Below are positions 1-12,363 of a stretch of DNA of 64,000 bases, piece by piece. Every line of letters starts with the position of its first letter. Position 1 is the first letter of the stretch. The notes under the pieces were generated by a model that ran no database searches, had not been told where the DNA came from, and saw only the letters and a program-made list of their open reading frames with translations. Source of the stretch: Spinellus fusiger (lineage: Eukaryota > Mucoromycota > Mucoromycetes > Mucorales > Phycomycetaceae); assembly GCA_025094145.1 (NCBI GenBank), contig JALLLS010000058.1, positions 1 to 64,000 on the forward strand. Reading direction: 5' to 3'. The position numbers and the translations under genes were made by a program.

Positions 1-404
1 AAGACGATCACGACTTTTCCTATAGTATTGTTGTAAACTACTTTGACCAGGCCGGGACAACATTTAGTGATATGGACCAGGCACTGTAAGACAGACACTG
101 CACTGACAGCAGACCAAAGGAGTCGTTGCTTACCTTGGTTTATTATTATTATTATAGAGAAAAGAAAAATTTGCTTGAACTCTCGCGTTTAGGGCATTTC
201 CTCAAGGGTAGTTCAGCAGTCATTGGACTAAAAAAGGTAAAAGCAACATGCGAGAAGATCCAGAATTTCGGTAATTGCCAGGACGAAGAAGGAGAGAGAA
301 TAGAAGAGAGTGAGGCAATGCGGAAGATTACACCTTTATTACCACAAGTCAAGGCTGAATATTCAGAAGCAGAAGAGTATCTGAAGAACTTTTATGATGT
401 TTAA
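1..404 (+). CDS. YPD1: Ypd1-type histidine phosphotransfer protein (5' end outside window)
   Basis: This is the C-terminal 109 residues of a Hpt-domain protein that relays phosphate from a hybrid histidine kinase (Sln1 type) to response regulators such as Ssk1. Seen: exon 3..85 (in frame from base 3), GT-AG intron 86..157, exon 158..404 ending in TAA. The joined frame contains the Hpt signature LGHFLKGSS; the phospho-accepting His codon is at 195-197, followed by GL and a CEKIQ helix as in yeast Ypd1. The upstream exon matches the Ypd1 helix (NYFDQA...FSDMDQAL). Expected family length is about 150-170 residues, so roughly one third is missing to the left. The phosphorelay role is family knowledge. 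Confidence 0.9.
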
Positions 405-1248
405 AATAATAATAAGATAAAGCCAGTGTTGCATCCACAAGGCTTCTTTCTTTCTTTCTTTCTTTCTATCTCTCTACTTGTGCCTACAATGTATATGTAT
501 TTATTAGTATGTTTCTATTTCATCAGTGATAAAAGAGAAGGATGGCTCAAGGCAGATTGGGTGTGTCCTTAAGAAAGTGTGTCTATAGGAGGGAGTAGGT
601 GGAATTGGATACAAAATACACTCCTTTAAAGAGAGTCGGTAAGGGCACACATGTCTTGCTTCTTTACGTTTCAATGTTTCTATACTTTCTCGACTATAAG
701 CGTGATGACAAAAATAATATATAAAAAGTCCATTTAAGTTCATGTTGTGTTGTGGACACGTATCTTTCTGTCCTACTGTAGGGTTTGCGGAATTAACATA
801 GTGATTTTCATGACATCAGAAGTGCCATCGTCTGTTCAAACTAGACTCCGAGTCTCGACCGAGGGAAACCACACCTACTTTGCTACTAACACTTTTATTC
901 TTGTCTTTTTGTAGTAATGAAAAGGAGAAATCCTAGTGTTATGGGCATAGACCCCTATGGCATGTTGCACAGAGTATATTGTTTCAGACAAGTCAACTGT
1001 GTTCCTGATTGCCTAGGCTACAGTTGCTAACCAAGTCACAGAAAGACAGAATTCAACCTTTAATTTCCTAAAAAGGAAAAATCCTAAAGAGAAAGATGCA
1101 TGAACCGTAACAAGTACCTTGGCCTGATCTTTCTTTCTTTCTTTGGAGTGCAAGAGAACAAGATCCCATGAATTTAATGTAAAGAGCCACAAATAAATGT
1201 ATAGTTATAGGTCCATGTATATAAGTGCACACTGGTGAATGTAGAAGC
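405..1248. other. intergenic, no gene seen
   Basis: This is the space between the YPD1 stop and the convergent USE1 stop. It has short TTTC runs (about 446-465 and 1130-1143) and only unsupported short ORFs. It presumably holds both 3' UTRs. Confidence 0.6.
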
Positions 1249-2394
1249 TTATGTTACTTTTGGTAGGAATCTGATAGTAAAAAAGACAAGGATAAAAACA
1301 ATGCAAACAAACAATACAGTGCCAAATGTCATGAAGCTAGTTCCCCATGACTTTGTATAATGGGAGTCCAGACGCTTCCTTTCTTTCTGCATACGTTCCA
1401 GATTGTCCTGAACAGCCTTCTGTGCTTCTGTCAATACCTGTTTATACCATTAGCACAAGTACAGACTGGATATTAGGGATCTCCATAACTCACTAGAGTG
1501 TCCTTGGCCAGAATATCACCAAAGGACTGTGAATTCATCTTTAATTGCTGTGCCATTCGACTCAGATCTGTCGTGAGTTCAGCTTGCATTTCACGGTGGT
1601 GTTGAAGGACATGTTCTGCTGAATAGGCTTCCTTTTCTCTTGTTTCAGTGGGACTAACAGCAAGAATGAGCATTTCATAATAGTAGATACTACCCTACCC
1701 CTGTCGTTTTCGCAGTGTCTGTGGTTTCTCACTTATCTCTTCCTCTTCCTCTTGTTCTTCTACCTTTTCTTTAGTCAATACTAATTTAACATTAAAATTA
1801 AAATAAACCCAACCAGCCAACATTAGCTCACTCTATAGCCAACTTTTCTTACTCACCTTGAGATTCCTCCCATGCGCTCTCTTCTCTTTCTATGTCTTCC
1901 TGAACAGTCAAAAGCCATTCTGGTTGTGGTGTTTCATAGCGTTGTAGATCCTCCAAGTGCAATTTCTTTGTTGCTCTTGCTTCTATAATTCCCTTTTCCA
2001 CCTGTACGTGCTATCAATGCCTCTTCTATTAGTCCACTGCTGCAGTGTAGAGTGCTCATTACCATAGCATGAAGTGTTACTAGTTGTGTAAGAGCCTTTA
2101 TTCTCTCTGAGGCATTTGCATAGCTACACATCATGAGCTACATAATATATGGGCCTATTTTACCTTTGAGAACTATTGAGCTTAGTCACCAGCTGCTCAA
2201 GGTATTCCACATACTACAGAAAGAGAACACCTCATTAAACACCTCATTGAACACCTCATTAAACACTACAGTGAACTGACTGTAGAAAACTTGATCTTTT
2301 CTGAGCCTGTCCATAAGTCCATGTCCTGTTGGCGTGTTTTCTCTTCACAGCTGACAAGCAGCCTGTGCAGATTGATCTCATCCATAGACGCCAT
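1249..2394 (-). CDS. USE1: Use1-type SNARE, ER retrieval (7 exons)
   Basis: A 266-residue tail-anchored SNARE for Golgi-to-ER retrograde fusion, partner of Sec20/Ufe1/Sec22. Exons on the minus strand: 2281..2394, 2164..2213, 2063..2123, 1857..2001, 1699..1780, 1494..1653, 1249..1437, summing to 801 nt. Seen: N-terminal MASMDEINLHRLL, a Glu-rich linker (EEQEEEEEI), the Use1-specific motif ELTTDLSRMAQQLKMNS followed by FGDILAKD, a basic stretch (MQKERKRLDSHYTKSWGT) and one C-terminal hydrophobic segment (about residues 240-262) ending just before the stop. The start is the first ATG of the only frame that splices through. The sixth intron, between FGDILAKDTL and VLTEAQK, is about 56 nt. Only 88 nt separate it from the ARG8 stop upstream on the same strand. 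Confidence 0.9.
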
Positions 2395-2482
2395 GGGTCA
2401 TTATTCTCCTCAACCGTGGATCTCATCCCATAACAGGCGGAGAATCAAAAAAAGGGGGAGGAGGGAAAATGTTTATTCCTGA

Positions 2483-4051
2483 TTATTGCATTTGGTGCCA
2501 CTGCTCCACAGCTCCAGCAAGACGTGCCACTGCCTCACGTGCTTCCTCCTGACTCACAGTGAGAGGAGGAACAATTCTTACTGTATTACAACCCGCAGTG
2601 ACAATCAAGAGACCTCTCTCACGGGCCATTTTCACCAGGGGCAGAGGGTCTTTAGTAAATTCAATGCCCAGTAAAAGTCCCTGTCCACGCACATGTCGAA
2701 TTACATCAGGATAGCGTGCTTGGAGTGCTTGAAGGTCCTGTTTTAATGCAGTGCCTTTTTCATTGACGGATAAGATGAACTTTGGATGGGTAATGCGACC
2801 TACGACATGGTTGGCTACAGCACAAGCAAGTGGGTTGCCACCAAATGTAGTGCCATGTTCGCCTAGAGCAGTGTTCATGTAAGAGTGTTGATCTGTCTAT
2901 TGATCTGTCTATTGATCTGTCTATTGATCTGTCTATTGATCCACCTATCCATAGACACTCCCTTACCCGTCTTCATCTCATCTCCTACAGCTGCATTGGT
3001 CATAATAGCACCCACAGGCACACCATTTGCCATGGGTTTGGCCATGGTCAAGATATCAGGCTGACAGAATTGACTCAGATGTTGGTGCCCCCACAATTTG
3101 CCCGTACGACTTAGCCCACACTACTTGGTCTGTTACTCACAACCTCCCCCCTTGGAAGAGTAGGATCCATAGATGACTTGCCTGAATCTCATCAAAAATC
3201 AACAGTGCATTGGTCTTATTGCATTGACTACGAATGGCCGTCATAAACTCCTCTGTAGCAGCATGAACACCTCCCTCCCCTTGAATAGGCTCTATCAACA
3301 CAGCACAGGTACGCTCTGTAATGGCCTCTACTGCCCTTTGTGTATCATTAAAAGGCACAGTAACAAATCCAGGCACTAGGGGTTGGAAGGGTGTTTGGTA
3401 TTTTGGATTGTAGGTAGCAGACAAGGCTCCCATACTGCGACCATGGAATGCATTAGTAAAACAGACAATCTCCATCTTGTCAGGTCCTCGTACTGTTTTC
3501 CCCCACTTGCGAGCAAACTTCAGGGCTCCTTCATTGGCTTCTGTACCCGAGTTAGTAAAAAACACCTTGGAGGCCCAGGCACCCCCATGCTGCTGTGTGG
3601 TGGTGACGAGGGTTTCTGCCAAGGATCCTGCGTGTTCGTTGTGGTAGAGGTTGCTGATATGTACCAATCTTTGTGCTTGAGTGGCAAGGATGTCTGCTAC
3701 CTGTGGATCCGAGTGTCCAAGGGCAGTCACTGCAATGCCTGCTGTGAAATCAAGGTAGGCCCTGTCCTGGGTGTCGTACAGGTAACTTCCTTTGCCGCGT
3801 ACCATCATCATGGCAGGGCGGTTGTAGGTTTGGACTGTGTAGCGGTTCGATCTTTCTATTCTGTTGAGGGTATCTTGAGGAACATCGCTATCGGGGTGAG
3901 TAAGCTGTAGTGTAGTGTAGTGTGATGTAGTGTAGTACAGTACAGTACAGTACAATAAAGTAGGGTCTTATTAATACATAGGTATCAACACTACCGGACA
4001 TGGTACGCTTACACTAGAAACAGGAGTAGGAAGAGTGTGCAGTGTTCTCAT
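2483..4051 (-). CDS. ARG8: acetylornithine aminotransferase, mitochondrial (4 exons)
   Basis: PLP-dependent class-III aminotransferase that converts N-acetylglutamate semialdehyde to N-acetylornithine in mitochondrial arginine synthesis. Exons: 4013..4051, 3182..3904, 2967..3120, 2483..2862 (1296 nt, 431 aa). Seen: a short Arg/Ser/Thr-rich first exon (MRTLHTLPTPVSS) that fits a targeting presequence; the substrate/cofactor motifs TNSGTEANEGALKFAR and FTNAFHGRSMGALSAT; the FDEIQ-CGLSRTG junction; PLP-binding Lys282 in TMAKP; and GTTFGGNPLA. The intron between FDEIQ and CGLSRTG begins with GC (gcaagt), not GT. The third intron contains a 12-nt tandem repeat. The start was chosen because it supplies the presequence and a phase-0 donor; an ATG in a longer in-frame extension at 3955 would need translation of an intron-like CTGTA-rich tract. 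Confidence 0.93.
2889..2940. repeat. 12-nt tandem repeat inside ARG8 intron 3
   Basis: About four perfect copies of gatctgtctatt. It lies wholly inside the intron, so length changes would not affect the protein. Confidence 0.9.
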
Positions 4052-4296
4052 CTAATCATCATTATTGAATAAAGACAAAAGACAAAAGACAAAAGAAGAA
4101 AAAAGAACTCTTTCTGTCTGTCTTTCTTGTCTATCTATTTCTTTACCAGTACAAGAGAAGCTCTTTTTGCACTGTGGATACTGCTATAGAAAGAAGACCT
4201 TTTGCTGAGTAAGGACATGGCACTGGACATGAAGAGTAGAACAACAAGTAGACAGGCGATTGGGACACACTTGCATAGGAATAGGAAAGAGACAAG

Positions 4297-4827
4297 TCAC
4301 ACCTCTGACTCATTATGGGCCAGAGCAAGTTGACTCTCTGTAAAAGGCATATTCACCGCCTCATATCAGTCTTGCATAGAAGTGTAGTCTGCTTACCCAA
4401 GTAGTGGGAATACTCATCCAGAGCCAATGCTATCTTCTCCATGGACACAGCCTGCTGGTGAATCGTCTCAACATGCTCCACAAGTGCAGAAAAGTCCTCA
4501 TCTACTGCTCAATGAGCCTCATCCAACACACAGAAACTTACATGTCTTTTGTACAGTGGACATATGCTGAGTCAGCTGCTGACTCATGTCTGCCATTTGT
4601 ACATACTTCTCCCTTGTCATTCTGTTCATAGCCTCCAACAGTGCACAGTCCTCTGCCACCACTGCCGCTGGGGTTGAGTGCTAGGGATAGTGAGGGACAC
4701 GGTTACCTAGTAGTTCTGAGCGTGTGTAATTGGACAGTTTTTTCAATGCCTCTTCTGTGAGGCGAGTCATGTACTCTTTCTCCAGCATAACAGAGGCCTT
4801 GTCTACTGCATGAAGGTCACTGCTCAT
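4297..4827 (-). CDS. BLOC-1 subunit 2-like coiled-coil protein (4 exons)
   Basis: A 130-residue protein resembling BLOC1S2, a subunit of the BLOC-1/BORC complexes that act on endosomes and lysosomes/vacuoles. Exons: 4707..4827, 4542..4667, 4397..4501, 4297..4337 (393 nt). Seen: a nearly continuous helical pattern with LLEAMNRMTREKYVQMAD, which matches the family's LL..MN..T..KY..M core, then a second helix ending ALDEYSHYLESQL, matching the YKLDEYSKKLE end of BLOC1S2. It is divergent from SUB1, with 159 nt between the two start codons, so the two probably share a promoter region. The identification rests on motif spacing in a small coiled-coil family and is therefore less secure than for the enzymes nearby. 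Confidence 0.75.
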
Positions 4828-4986
4828 GGTGTCTGTAAGAAGAAGTACAAGTCACTGACAGCAAGAAGCAGTAAGAGGAATGCGTCATTCCCAAGTCACA
4901 CTACTCTTGTCCGTGCGCACTGAGATTTCAATGACTGTTCTCTCCCTTCCTCTCCCCCCCTTTCTCTCTGTCTCTCTTCCTTTCTC

Positions 4987-5570
4987 ATGGCTCAAAAGAC
5001 AAATAAGTACATTATAGACAGTGATGAAGAAGCCAGTGACTCCCCAGTAAGTTTGTGACGCAACTGAACAGCAGAAAGGAACATGGACTTCTATAGACAA
5101 GCCATGGCATCGAGAAACAGAACACTAGTAAAAAGAGAAAGATAGACACAGACAGTGAAGATACTGCAGACACTAAGACTGCCAAGACTGCCAAGGACAT
5201 AAAGAATGAGAAGGCCAGCGTATTTGAGGTACAGTAGAAGAAGAAAATAGACTGTGGATTCCTTTGTTAATGCCAAAGTCATAGATCACTCAACGACGAA
5301 AAGTGACTGTCAATGCATTCTCCTCGGGCGGTGTCTTTGTTGACATTCGAGAGTTCTACACCGACAAAGCAGGAGAGAGCAAACCAGGCAAAGGTAATCC
5401 ACATCACGTGCTATTTTTTTAGACAGTGATAGCGACTGACTTTGTATTTCTATTTACACACTTACACTTATTCGTTTATAGGCATTTGTCTCCCAGTCGC
5501 ACAATATAAACTGCTCAAACAGCTACTACCAAAGATAGATGCGGCTGTGGAGCGTCTATCTGAGTCATAA
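4987..5570 (+). CDS. SUB1: PC4/Sub1 transcriptional coactivator (4 exons)
   Basis: A 129-residue single-stranded-DNA-binding coactivator of RNA polymerase II. Exons: 4987..5046, 5097..5228, 5285..5393, 5482..5570 (390 nt). Seen: an acidic/Ser N-terminus (IIDSDEEASDSP), a Lys-rich linker (TSKKRKIDTDSED), then the PC4 fold from about residue 65: RRKVTVNAFSSGGVFVDIRE, FYTDKAGESKPGKGI, and a closing helix LPVAQYKLLKQLLPKID. This order is that of PC4/Sub1 (V.V..F.G...VDIREYY....GE.KPG.KGI). It lacks the long C-terminal extension of yeast Sub1. All four introns/exons keep frame. Confidence 0.92.
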
Positions 5571-5735
5571 TGGCTCAATTGCAGTTTATTTTAGCATAAA
5601 CAAAATATGATATTTGTAATAATAGCAACAACAACAACAATAATAATAAACACTGTAGTTAGTCTTTTTATTTAATTTTTATTTTATTTAATACAGCTCT
5701 TTCTTCTCTTCTACTTGATTAGTGACTACCGTGTT

Positions 5736-7023
5736 ATGCCATTCTCATTGGAAAAGATCATTCGTCCCAATATTCTCTCTCTTGCACCCTACCACAGTGC
5801 TCGTGACGACTACAGCACAGGAATTCTGTTGGACGCCAATGAAAATGCCTACGGACCTGCCCTCACCACCCACCACAACGGAGACCTTCACAGATACCCT
5901 AGCCCATCCCACTGGCCAATTAAAGAACGCATTGTGCAGTGGAGAGGTGTTCCCTCTGTCCATCATATATCACTTGGTGTAGGCTCAGATGAAGTCATTG
6001 ATTTTCTTGTGCGTGTAGCCTGTGTGCCTGGAAAAGACAAGATTCTTATTACACCTCCTACCTATGGAATGTACTCTGTAGTGGCTCAAGTCAATGATGT
6101 GGGTGTAGTACGGTGTCCCCTTACTATAGACAATGGCAGCTATCAGCTATGTGTAGAAGAAGTAAGTGACTCTATAAGAACAAAGAGAGAGAGAGAGAAA
6201 GAGTGTGTGTGTGTGTGTGTGTGAGTGCATGTGTCTTATAACTGCCAGATTCTTGAGTCTATAAAGACCCATCCTGTCAAAATCATCTTCTTGTGCTCTC
6301 CTGGTAATCCTACCGGTACATGTCTTTCTCATGATAGCATACGTGCTATTCTTGGGTCTGATTTTGATGGCATTGTCGTGGTGGATGAGGCCTATGTAGA
6401 CTTTGTAGAACATCAGCAAGGTACAGTCTCCAAATGGATTAAGGACTATCCCAATCTTGTGGTTATGCAGACACTCTCCAAGAGCTTTGGTCTTGCTGGT
6501 ATCAGGTAAAGGGAGAGAGAGAAAGAAAAAGACATTCCCTATCTATGTCTAACTCTTTCATCCTAGACTCGGCATTGCATTGGGAAATCCCAAGTTGATA
6601 AAAATCATCAACAATATAAAGGCACCCTACAATATCGGCACACCTACAGCCATGCTTGCTTATAAGGCATTGTCAGAACAAGGACTGGCTGTTATGAAAT
6701 ACCACCGTTCTCTTATATTAAAGGAACGCGAGAAATTGATAGCACGCTTGGGATGTTTTCCTGTTCAGGGAGTGGGCAGGATTCTCGGTAGTAACGACGC
6801 CAACTTTATCTTGGTACAAATCCTCAACAAGCAGAATGAACCCTGTAATGATCGTTCAAAGGGTGTCTATACGTTAATGGCAGATACATTGGGTGTGGTA
6901 GTGCGGTTCAGAGGCACGGAACACGGTTGTTTGGGCTGTTTGCGTATGACAGTGGGAACAGAGGAGGAGAATTCAGTGCTATTAAAACAGCTTGAAAAGG
7001 CATTGATAACTATGTCAAAATAA
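5736..7023 (+). CDS. HIS5: histidinol-phosphate aminotransferase (3 exons)
   Basis: Class-II PLP aminotransferase of histidine synthesis (imidazole-acetol phosphate to histidinol phosphate). Exons: 5736..6161, 6249..6505, 6567..7023 (1140 nt, 379 aa). Seen: LLDANENAYGP near the N-terminus (substrate loop), GVGSDEVIDFLVR, the PTYGMYSVVA segment, CSPGNPTGT, VVVDEAYVDF, the Schiff-base lysine Lys220 in TLSKSFGLAGIR, and a C-terminal VVVRFRG...LRMTVGT. The start is the first ATG in frame; upstream in-frame codons include only a TTG. The first intron contains a (GT)n run next to a GA-rich tract. Convergent with the acyl-CoA synthetase gene, 296 nt between stops. Confidence 0.95.
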
Positions 7024-7319
7024 TAAAGTTGGCAGGTATCTATTTATCCATGCACATACACTGCAACTTTATTTCTTTATTATTTTTGTTATATATAAAA
7101 AATAAGAGAATCTTTACATTGGATTTATCTAATCAAAAGCAACTTACAAACAAAATCACATACACATACAAATACGTGCACACACTAATAAGCACATATA
7201 CACATCCTCATCCACCCACAAACACCAAACTCAGTTTCATTTGTTCTGCAATGAATTACTAAAGTAGATGGATATTAGCACAAGTAAAAAAGAAGAAGCA
7301 GGTAGAGAAGAGCAATAAC

Positions 7320-9928
7320 CTACATGTGCTCTAACTGTGCAGCATAGGTTGTTGTGATTTCCTTGCGCTTAAGCTTCTGTGCAGCTGTTAATAGTCCCTA
7401 ATGAGAAGTATAAGCCAAAGAACACACCGTCTCATCAACAGCACTTACTGATTCTGGTGTCCAGATGTCCTTGCACAGCCATATATCAAACAGCAACTCA
7501 GTGCCCGTAAGTCCTGCTGATATAGCCTGCTCTAACAATGCCTTGTGGACAAGACTACGGATCTTCTTGTCCTCACACAATTTCTCCCAATCGTCTACCT
7601 GAACACCATGTTTAGCAGCAAGGGTTCTGACAGCGGTCTCGGCTGGCACTACCAGACCCACTGGTTTGGCAAACAGGGAGTCAGCACACACACACATGTT
7701 CTCCACCAAGACAGATGTTTTGTAGACACTCTCTAGCTTCTCAAGGGCAATGTACTCGCCATTGCTCATCTTGATAAGATTCTTCTTTCGATCAATGATT
7801 CGCAGAGTGCCCTTTTCTGTCCATTCACCAATATCGCCTGTCTTTAACCAACCATCTGCTGTCATTGTTTCTTCTGTTGCCTTATCCTGCTTAAAGTAGC
7901 CAGAGCTAATGGAAGGACCACGAATCCAGATCTCACCCTGAGCGCGTGGTTTATTGGTGGCCAGATACCCAGCCTCAGGTACATCGACAAATTTGACTTC
8001 AACACAGGGAACAGGAGCCCCCACTTCACCATAAGAAAACTGTTCTGGAGACATTACAGTGCACATGCTACATAATAACACATTAGGCTACTATTCTGTA
8101 GATACAACAAAAGGATCCTTATGGATGACTTACCCACAACTAATACCAGGAAGCACATCAATATGAAAACAAGACTCTGTACGATCAGTGGGTGCCAAAA
8201 GATAGAGAGAAATAGAACCTACCTTTCAGTCATTCCATAACCCCCCATGATAGGACATACTGCCATGCTCATAAACTTCTGTGTCTCTGAAGACAAGGGT
8301 GCACCTCCTGACAATCCATAACGAAGGTTGCCTCCCAACTGCTTCTTTACATTTTTAAAAACCACTTTGTCTAGAACACCACAAGGCAATCCATAGTCCT
8401 TCAATTGGGATTTGAGGGCCAATGCACCATGAAAGATCTTCTCAATACGTGGGCCTCGTTCTACTACTTTGGCAAGAATGGACTTTCGAATAGTTTCCCA
8501 GACTTGAGGTACACCTGTAAGGATGGTAGGCTTGAATTCTTGAATGTCTCCGTAGCAGTTACGAACAGAGGCTTCTGTGAGGGTGCGGATGGAGCCATAA
8601 CCAAGAGTTACACCAAAGAAGATACAGAGATTTTCTACTAGAAATTCCAGGACATGGGCCAGTGGTAGATAGGCCAGCAATCGATCATTGGCTTCCAGAA
8701 GATGCTGCAACATACGACAACAACCAGCCACTGTAGAAGAAGAAAGAATGAAAGAACTGTCAGTTTCTTTCCTATGCATCTGAACACCATTTTACTTACC
8801 ACCAGCAACCACATTCATATGGGATAAAATAACACCTTTGGGATTTCCAGTGCTGCCACTAGTATACATAATACAGCAAAGATCTTCACTAGAAGGCTTC
8901 ACTATATCGACAGGACTGCTTTTACCAAGATCAAGCAGTTCATTATAAGAAAGAATATGTTGTATCTGTCCATTTTGTATGACTCTTCTCTTCTCTTCTT
9001 CCTCTAGTGTTCCTCTATAAACAATCGAATGGACAGTACTACAGGCAAGCAGGATCTGTTCCAGTGTATGGAATTGTTCACTGTTAATAAAACAGACACT
9101 GGCCTCTGATTCATTAATGGCATGCTGAAGACCAGTAGCTCCAAGTGTATCATAAGCAGTAACGATAGTGACAGTCTGAGTGAATGCACCTAATCATAGC
9201 AACCCATTGTATGTCAGTTTGGTTAAAGTAATATGGAAGAAGAAAAGTCCTTCATTTTTTAATCCCTTTCTATTTCTTTCCTTTTTGCTACTGTTCCCAT
9301 AGAAACACACACACACACACACACGCACACGCACACATTTAAATCTCTCTCTCTCTCTCTTCATTGAATGCTACTATTGCGCATAACAACCACAGCACCA
9401 TAACAACCACAGCACACAATTCTTACCATGCGCCATCAACATCCATTCCACACTAGACAGAAAAGAAAAGAAAAAGACGGTAAATTCTTCTTATTTCTTG
9501 ACATTTTCTCTGGACATGTACTGCTCTTACCTTGTAGAAGCTGATATTTGCAGTCGATCTCCTTTCTTCATACCTATCTTTCTTAATCCCGAGCCCAGAT
9601 GAGTTGCAATTTCCAATGCCTCTTGAAAAGTATAGTATTTATAACTGCTCAACTGAAGATAGGTCCATGTTTTCTTCTCTATCTTCTCAACACCCTCCAC
9701 GTATTTTGACACCATTTTCTCTTCCACGATGGTATCTTCTATCTCTCTATAGCCAAATACGTGGTTGTTTTTGTAATGAGAAGCACTGTATTGGAGAATA
9801 TCATAAAGTGTTTCAACTCCTTTGGCAGGTGTCTTGATAAGTTCATTGGGTGACAGTATGGACCGACGTATAGCAGTCTCTCCAGGAACAGCAGTTGACA
9901 CTTCAACAGAATAACACTCTTGTACCAT
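7320..9928 (-). CDS. long-chain acyl-CoA synthetase (7 exons, one of 6 nt)
   Basis: ATP-dependent fatty-acid:CoA ligase, FAA/ACSL type, 674 aa. Exons: 9531..9928, 9427..9452, 8800..9189, 8223..8730, 8134..8139, 7449..8067, 7320..7397 (2025 nt). Seen: AMP-binding signature YTSGSTGNPKGV at 250-261, YLPLAHVLEF, the GYGMTES motif (435-441), GVPQVWETI, WLKTGDIGEW, and the fatty-acyl signature region DRKKNLIKMSNGEYIALE. Two exons are tiny: 26 nt (VEWMLMAH) and 6 nt. The 6-nt exon supplies the bases that make SCG within GMTESCGMCTVM and is flanked by cta/ac splice dinucleotides on the plus strand; without it the conserved motif and the frame are broken. Which FAA paralogue it is cannot be told. The protein ends without a peroxisomal SKL tail. 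Confidence 0.93.
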
Positions 9929-12363
9929 TGTTGTTTTTTTGTTTTTTCTTCTATTGAAGGTGGTATTTTGGATTAAGATAAGAGAAAGGGCAGGAGGAGC
10001 CAGAAAAGAATTGAAGAGAAGAGAGTGTTTTGGAGAGAAAGGAGACAGAGAAAGAAAGACAATAAATATGGCAGCATCCTTTTGATGGATGAACACATGC
10101 CTGGTGGATATTTAAATTCCGTCTGTACTGACTGTTATTTTTCATGTGCAAATGGAAAGGGTGCGTGGTAGATCCATGCCAAACATCCTCAAATCTAAAA
10201 GGCTATAGGCATTGTGTAAAGAAAGAAAAGATGAAAGTGTCAATAGGACTCTGTATTAGAATAGAGTAAAATCCAACCTATATTGAATGGTCTAGAATTG
10301 AATGTATGAGAATGACATAACACTAGGAATTGCATAAGAATTAGAATGCTGTTGATGTATAGGATAATGCTAGTGGTATATATGGTAATGCTATTTATCC
10401 TGATTCTCATTCTTACTATGAGGATAGAGATCAACTCTTCATAGACATAACCATGGGCTAAAATAAACAAAGAGTAATAATAATGATAGTGATGATAATG
10501 ATAGTAATGATAATAATGGTAATAATAATAATGATAACAACAACAACAACAACATACGCCTTGTGTTTATTATACTATATCATCATTAGAACGAAGAATA
10601 ATTAAACACAAGACCTACATCACTATTGATGAGAAATATAAAGTTGTTGTGGGTTCTCTAGTCCCTCATCAGCCACTTGTGGGGCTTCCAAATCTTTCTT
10701 ATGATGCATTTGCTAGTAAAAATAAATAGAGAAAGTGGAAGTTAGAGAAGAGGAAAGGGGGTGATTCGAGGTGTTCTACTGAAAAACACCAATAGTGGTC
10801 TGCTATGATCTCTCCTATTTCCTACAGTGCTTTCACTATAGAGTTCTCCTAAATATAGACTATAGTATGATTGTATTTATTTATTAAACTGCATAAGTGC
10901 ATACTTCATATAAAGTTGGATGATCTTTTGCTTTTTCTTATTTGTAAATCATTCCATTAAGTGGTATGTTTTTTGTATAGTGTTGCATGGATTCTTTTTC
11001 ATTAAAAGATGATTTATAAATTCTCAAAATAAAGAAAACAATGGTATTGCTATTAAAAACACGTGTTTGTTATGCTATTGTACTCTGTATCTGTATCATG
11101 AATACATTGCTTAGAAAGTAGATAAAGCAGGGTGAGTAGGCGTATTTAGACAGGTTTATAGACAGCTACACAAAGGTGTATTTATACCCACAGGTGCTTG
11201 CCTTTATGTGTACAGGGCAGCTACAGGGCAGCTACAGGGCAGCTACAGGGCAGCTACAGATAGATGCAAGATGCATACAGGATACATACAGGATACACTC
11301 AACTCTCACATTTACATACGTGTATCCACAATAACCATGATCATATTTGATATTCTTCTTTTCTCTCTCATCAAGTTTATATTCTAATTATGGAAATAAA
11401 GACCATATTTTCTATTTCAAACAATCCATTGAGATTGCTGCCCTGGATTCAACCTGATAGAGTGTACATTCAAGGAGGATGTTGACCGGAGAACCATGCT
11501 CCGATCCGGAAGGGTTTATTATAGAAAACTCAAACCTATGACAAGTCAACTATATTTAGTTAATCTCTAACAGTCCTAAGCAAGCAATAAAGAGACAAAA
11601 TATACTCTATGGAAGCTTAAACAAATAGCTATATATAAAAGAAAAGATCTATCTGTTATTGGTATTATTTTAAGATAGTAATGGTAATAGTAAGAATTGA
11701 ATAATTGAGTCTATGTATCTACTTATTTGGTTAGGTAGCATACAAGATATCAATACTATTTGGACAATAACAAGTGTATCTTACATGTTGGTAAAGATAA
11801 ATATATCTATAGACTGTTGAGTGTATTGTAGTGAGTCTATGAGAATAATGAAGAGCTGAATTCTCATAATAGACAAAGACGGGAAATGCATAGTTACATT
11901 GTTAATATAATAAAAATAGTAAAGTCGGGAAAACATAAAATAAATTAGTACTGATCGAGAAATTTCTTGGCTTTACATGGAGAATACATTTGACTCTATA
12001 AGTAGTGTCTATGGATAGTCAGTAGTAAATGTGTCTAAACACTTGACTGTGCTTTCCTGTAGCTAGTACTTGTATTATAGTGTATACTGTCCGTGAGTGT
12101 ACTACTGCTCTTTCTCTTTCTGTTCCCATTTTTCTATTTTATTTTCTGCTTTTGACGATTTCATTCTTCAAAAGACTTGTTTTCTATTTCTATAGCTAGC
12201 ACTAAATAATCAATTAAACAAACAATTAAACAATTAAACAATTAAACAAACAAACAGAGTGTATGTATCTGGAATATACTGTATAAACCAGTGTCTAATC
12301 TAGAGAATAACACAACGACAGAAATATACACCAATGGCTTACATTAATAAGAAAGTGTTTCGT
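9929..12363. other. AT-rich intergenic region, no gene recognised
   Basis: About 2.4 kb holding the acyl-CoA synthetase promoter side and a series of simple repeats: GAT/AAT/AAC triplets at about 10480-10555, four copies of an 11-nt unit (tacagggcagc) at about 11211-11258, and AATTAAAC repeats at about 12208-12255. The short ORFs here have no recognisable motif and no splice support. Confidence 0.6.
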
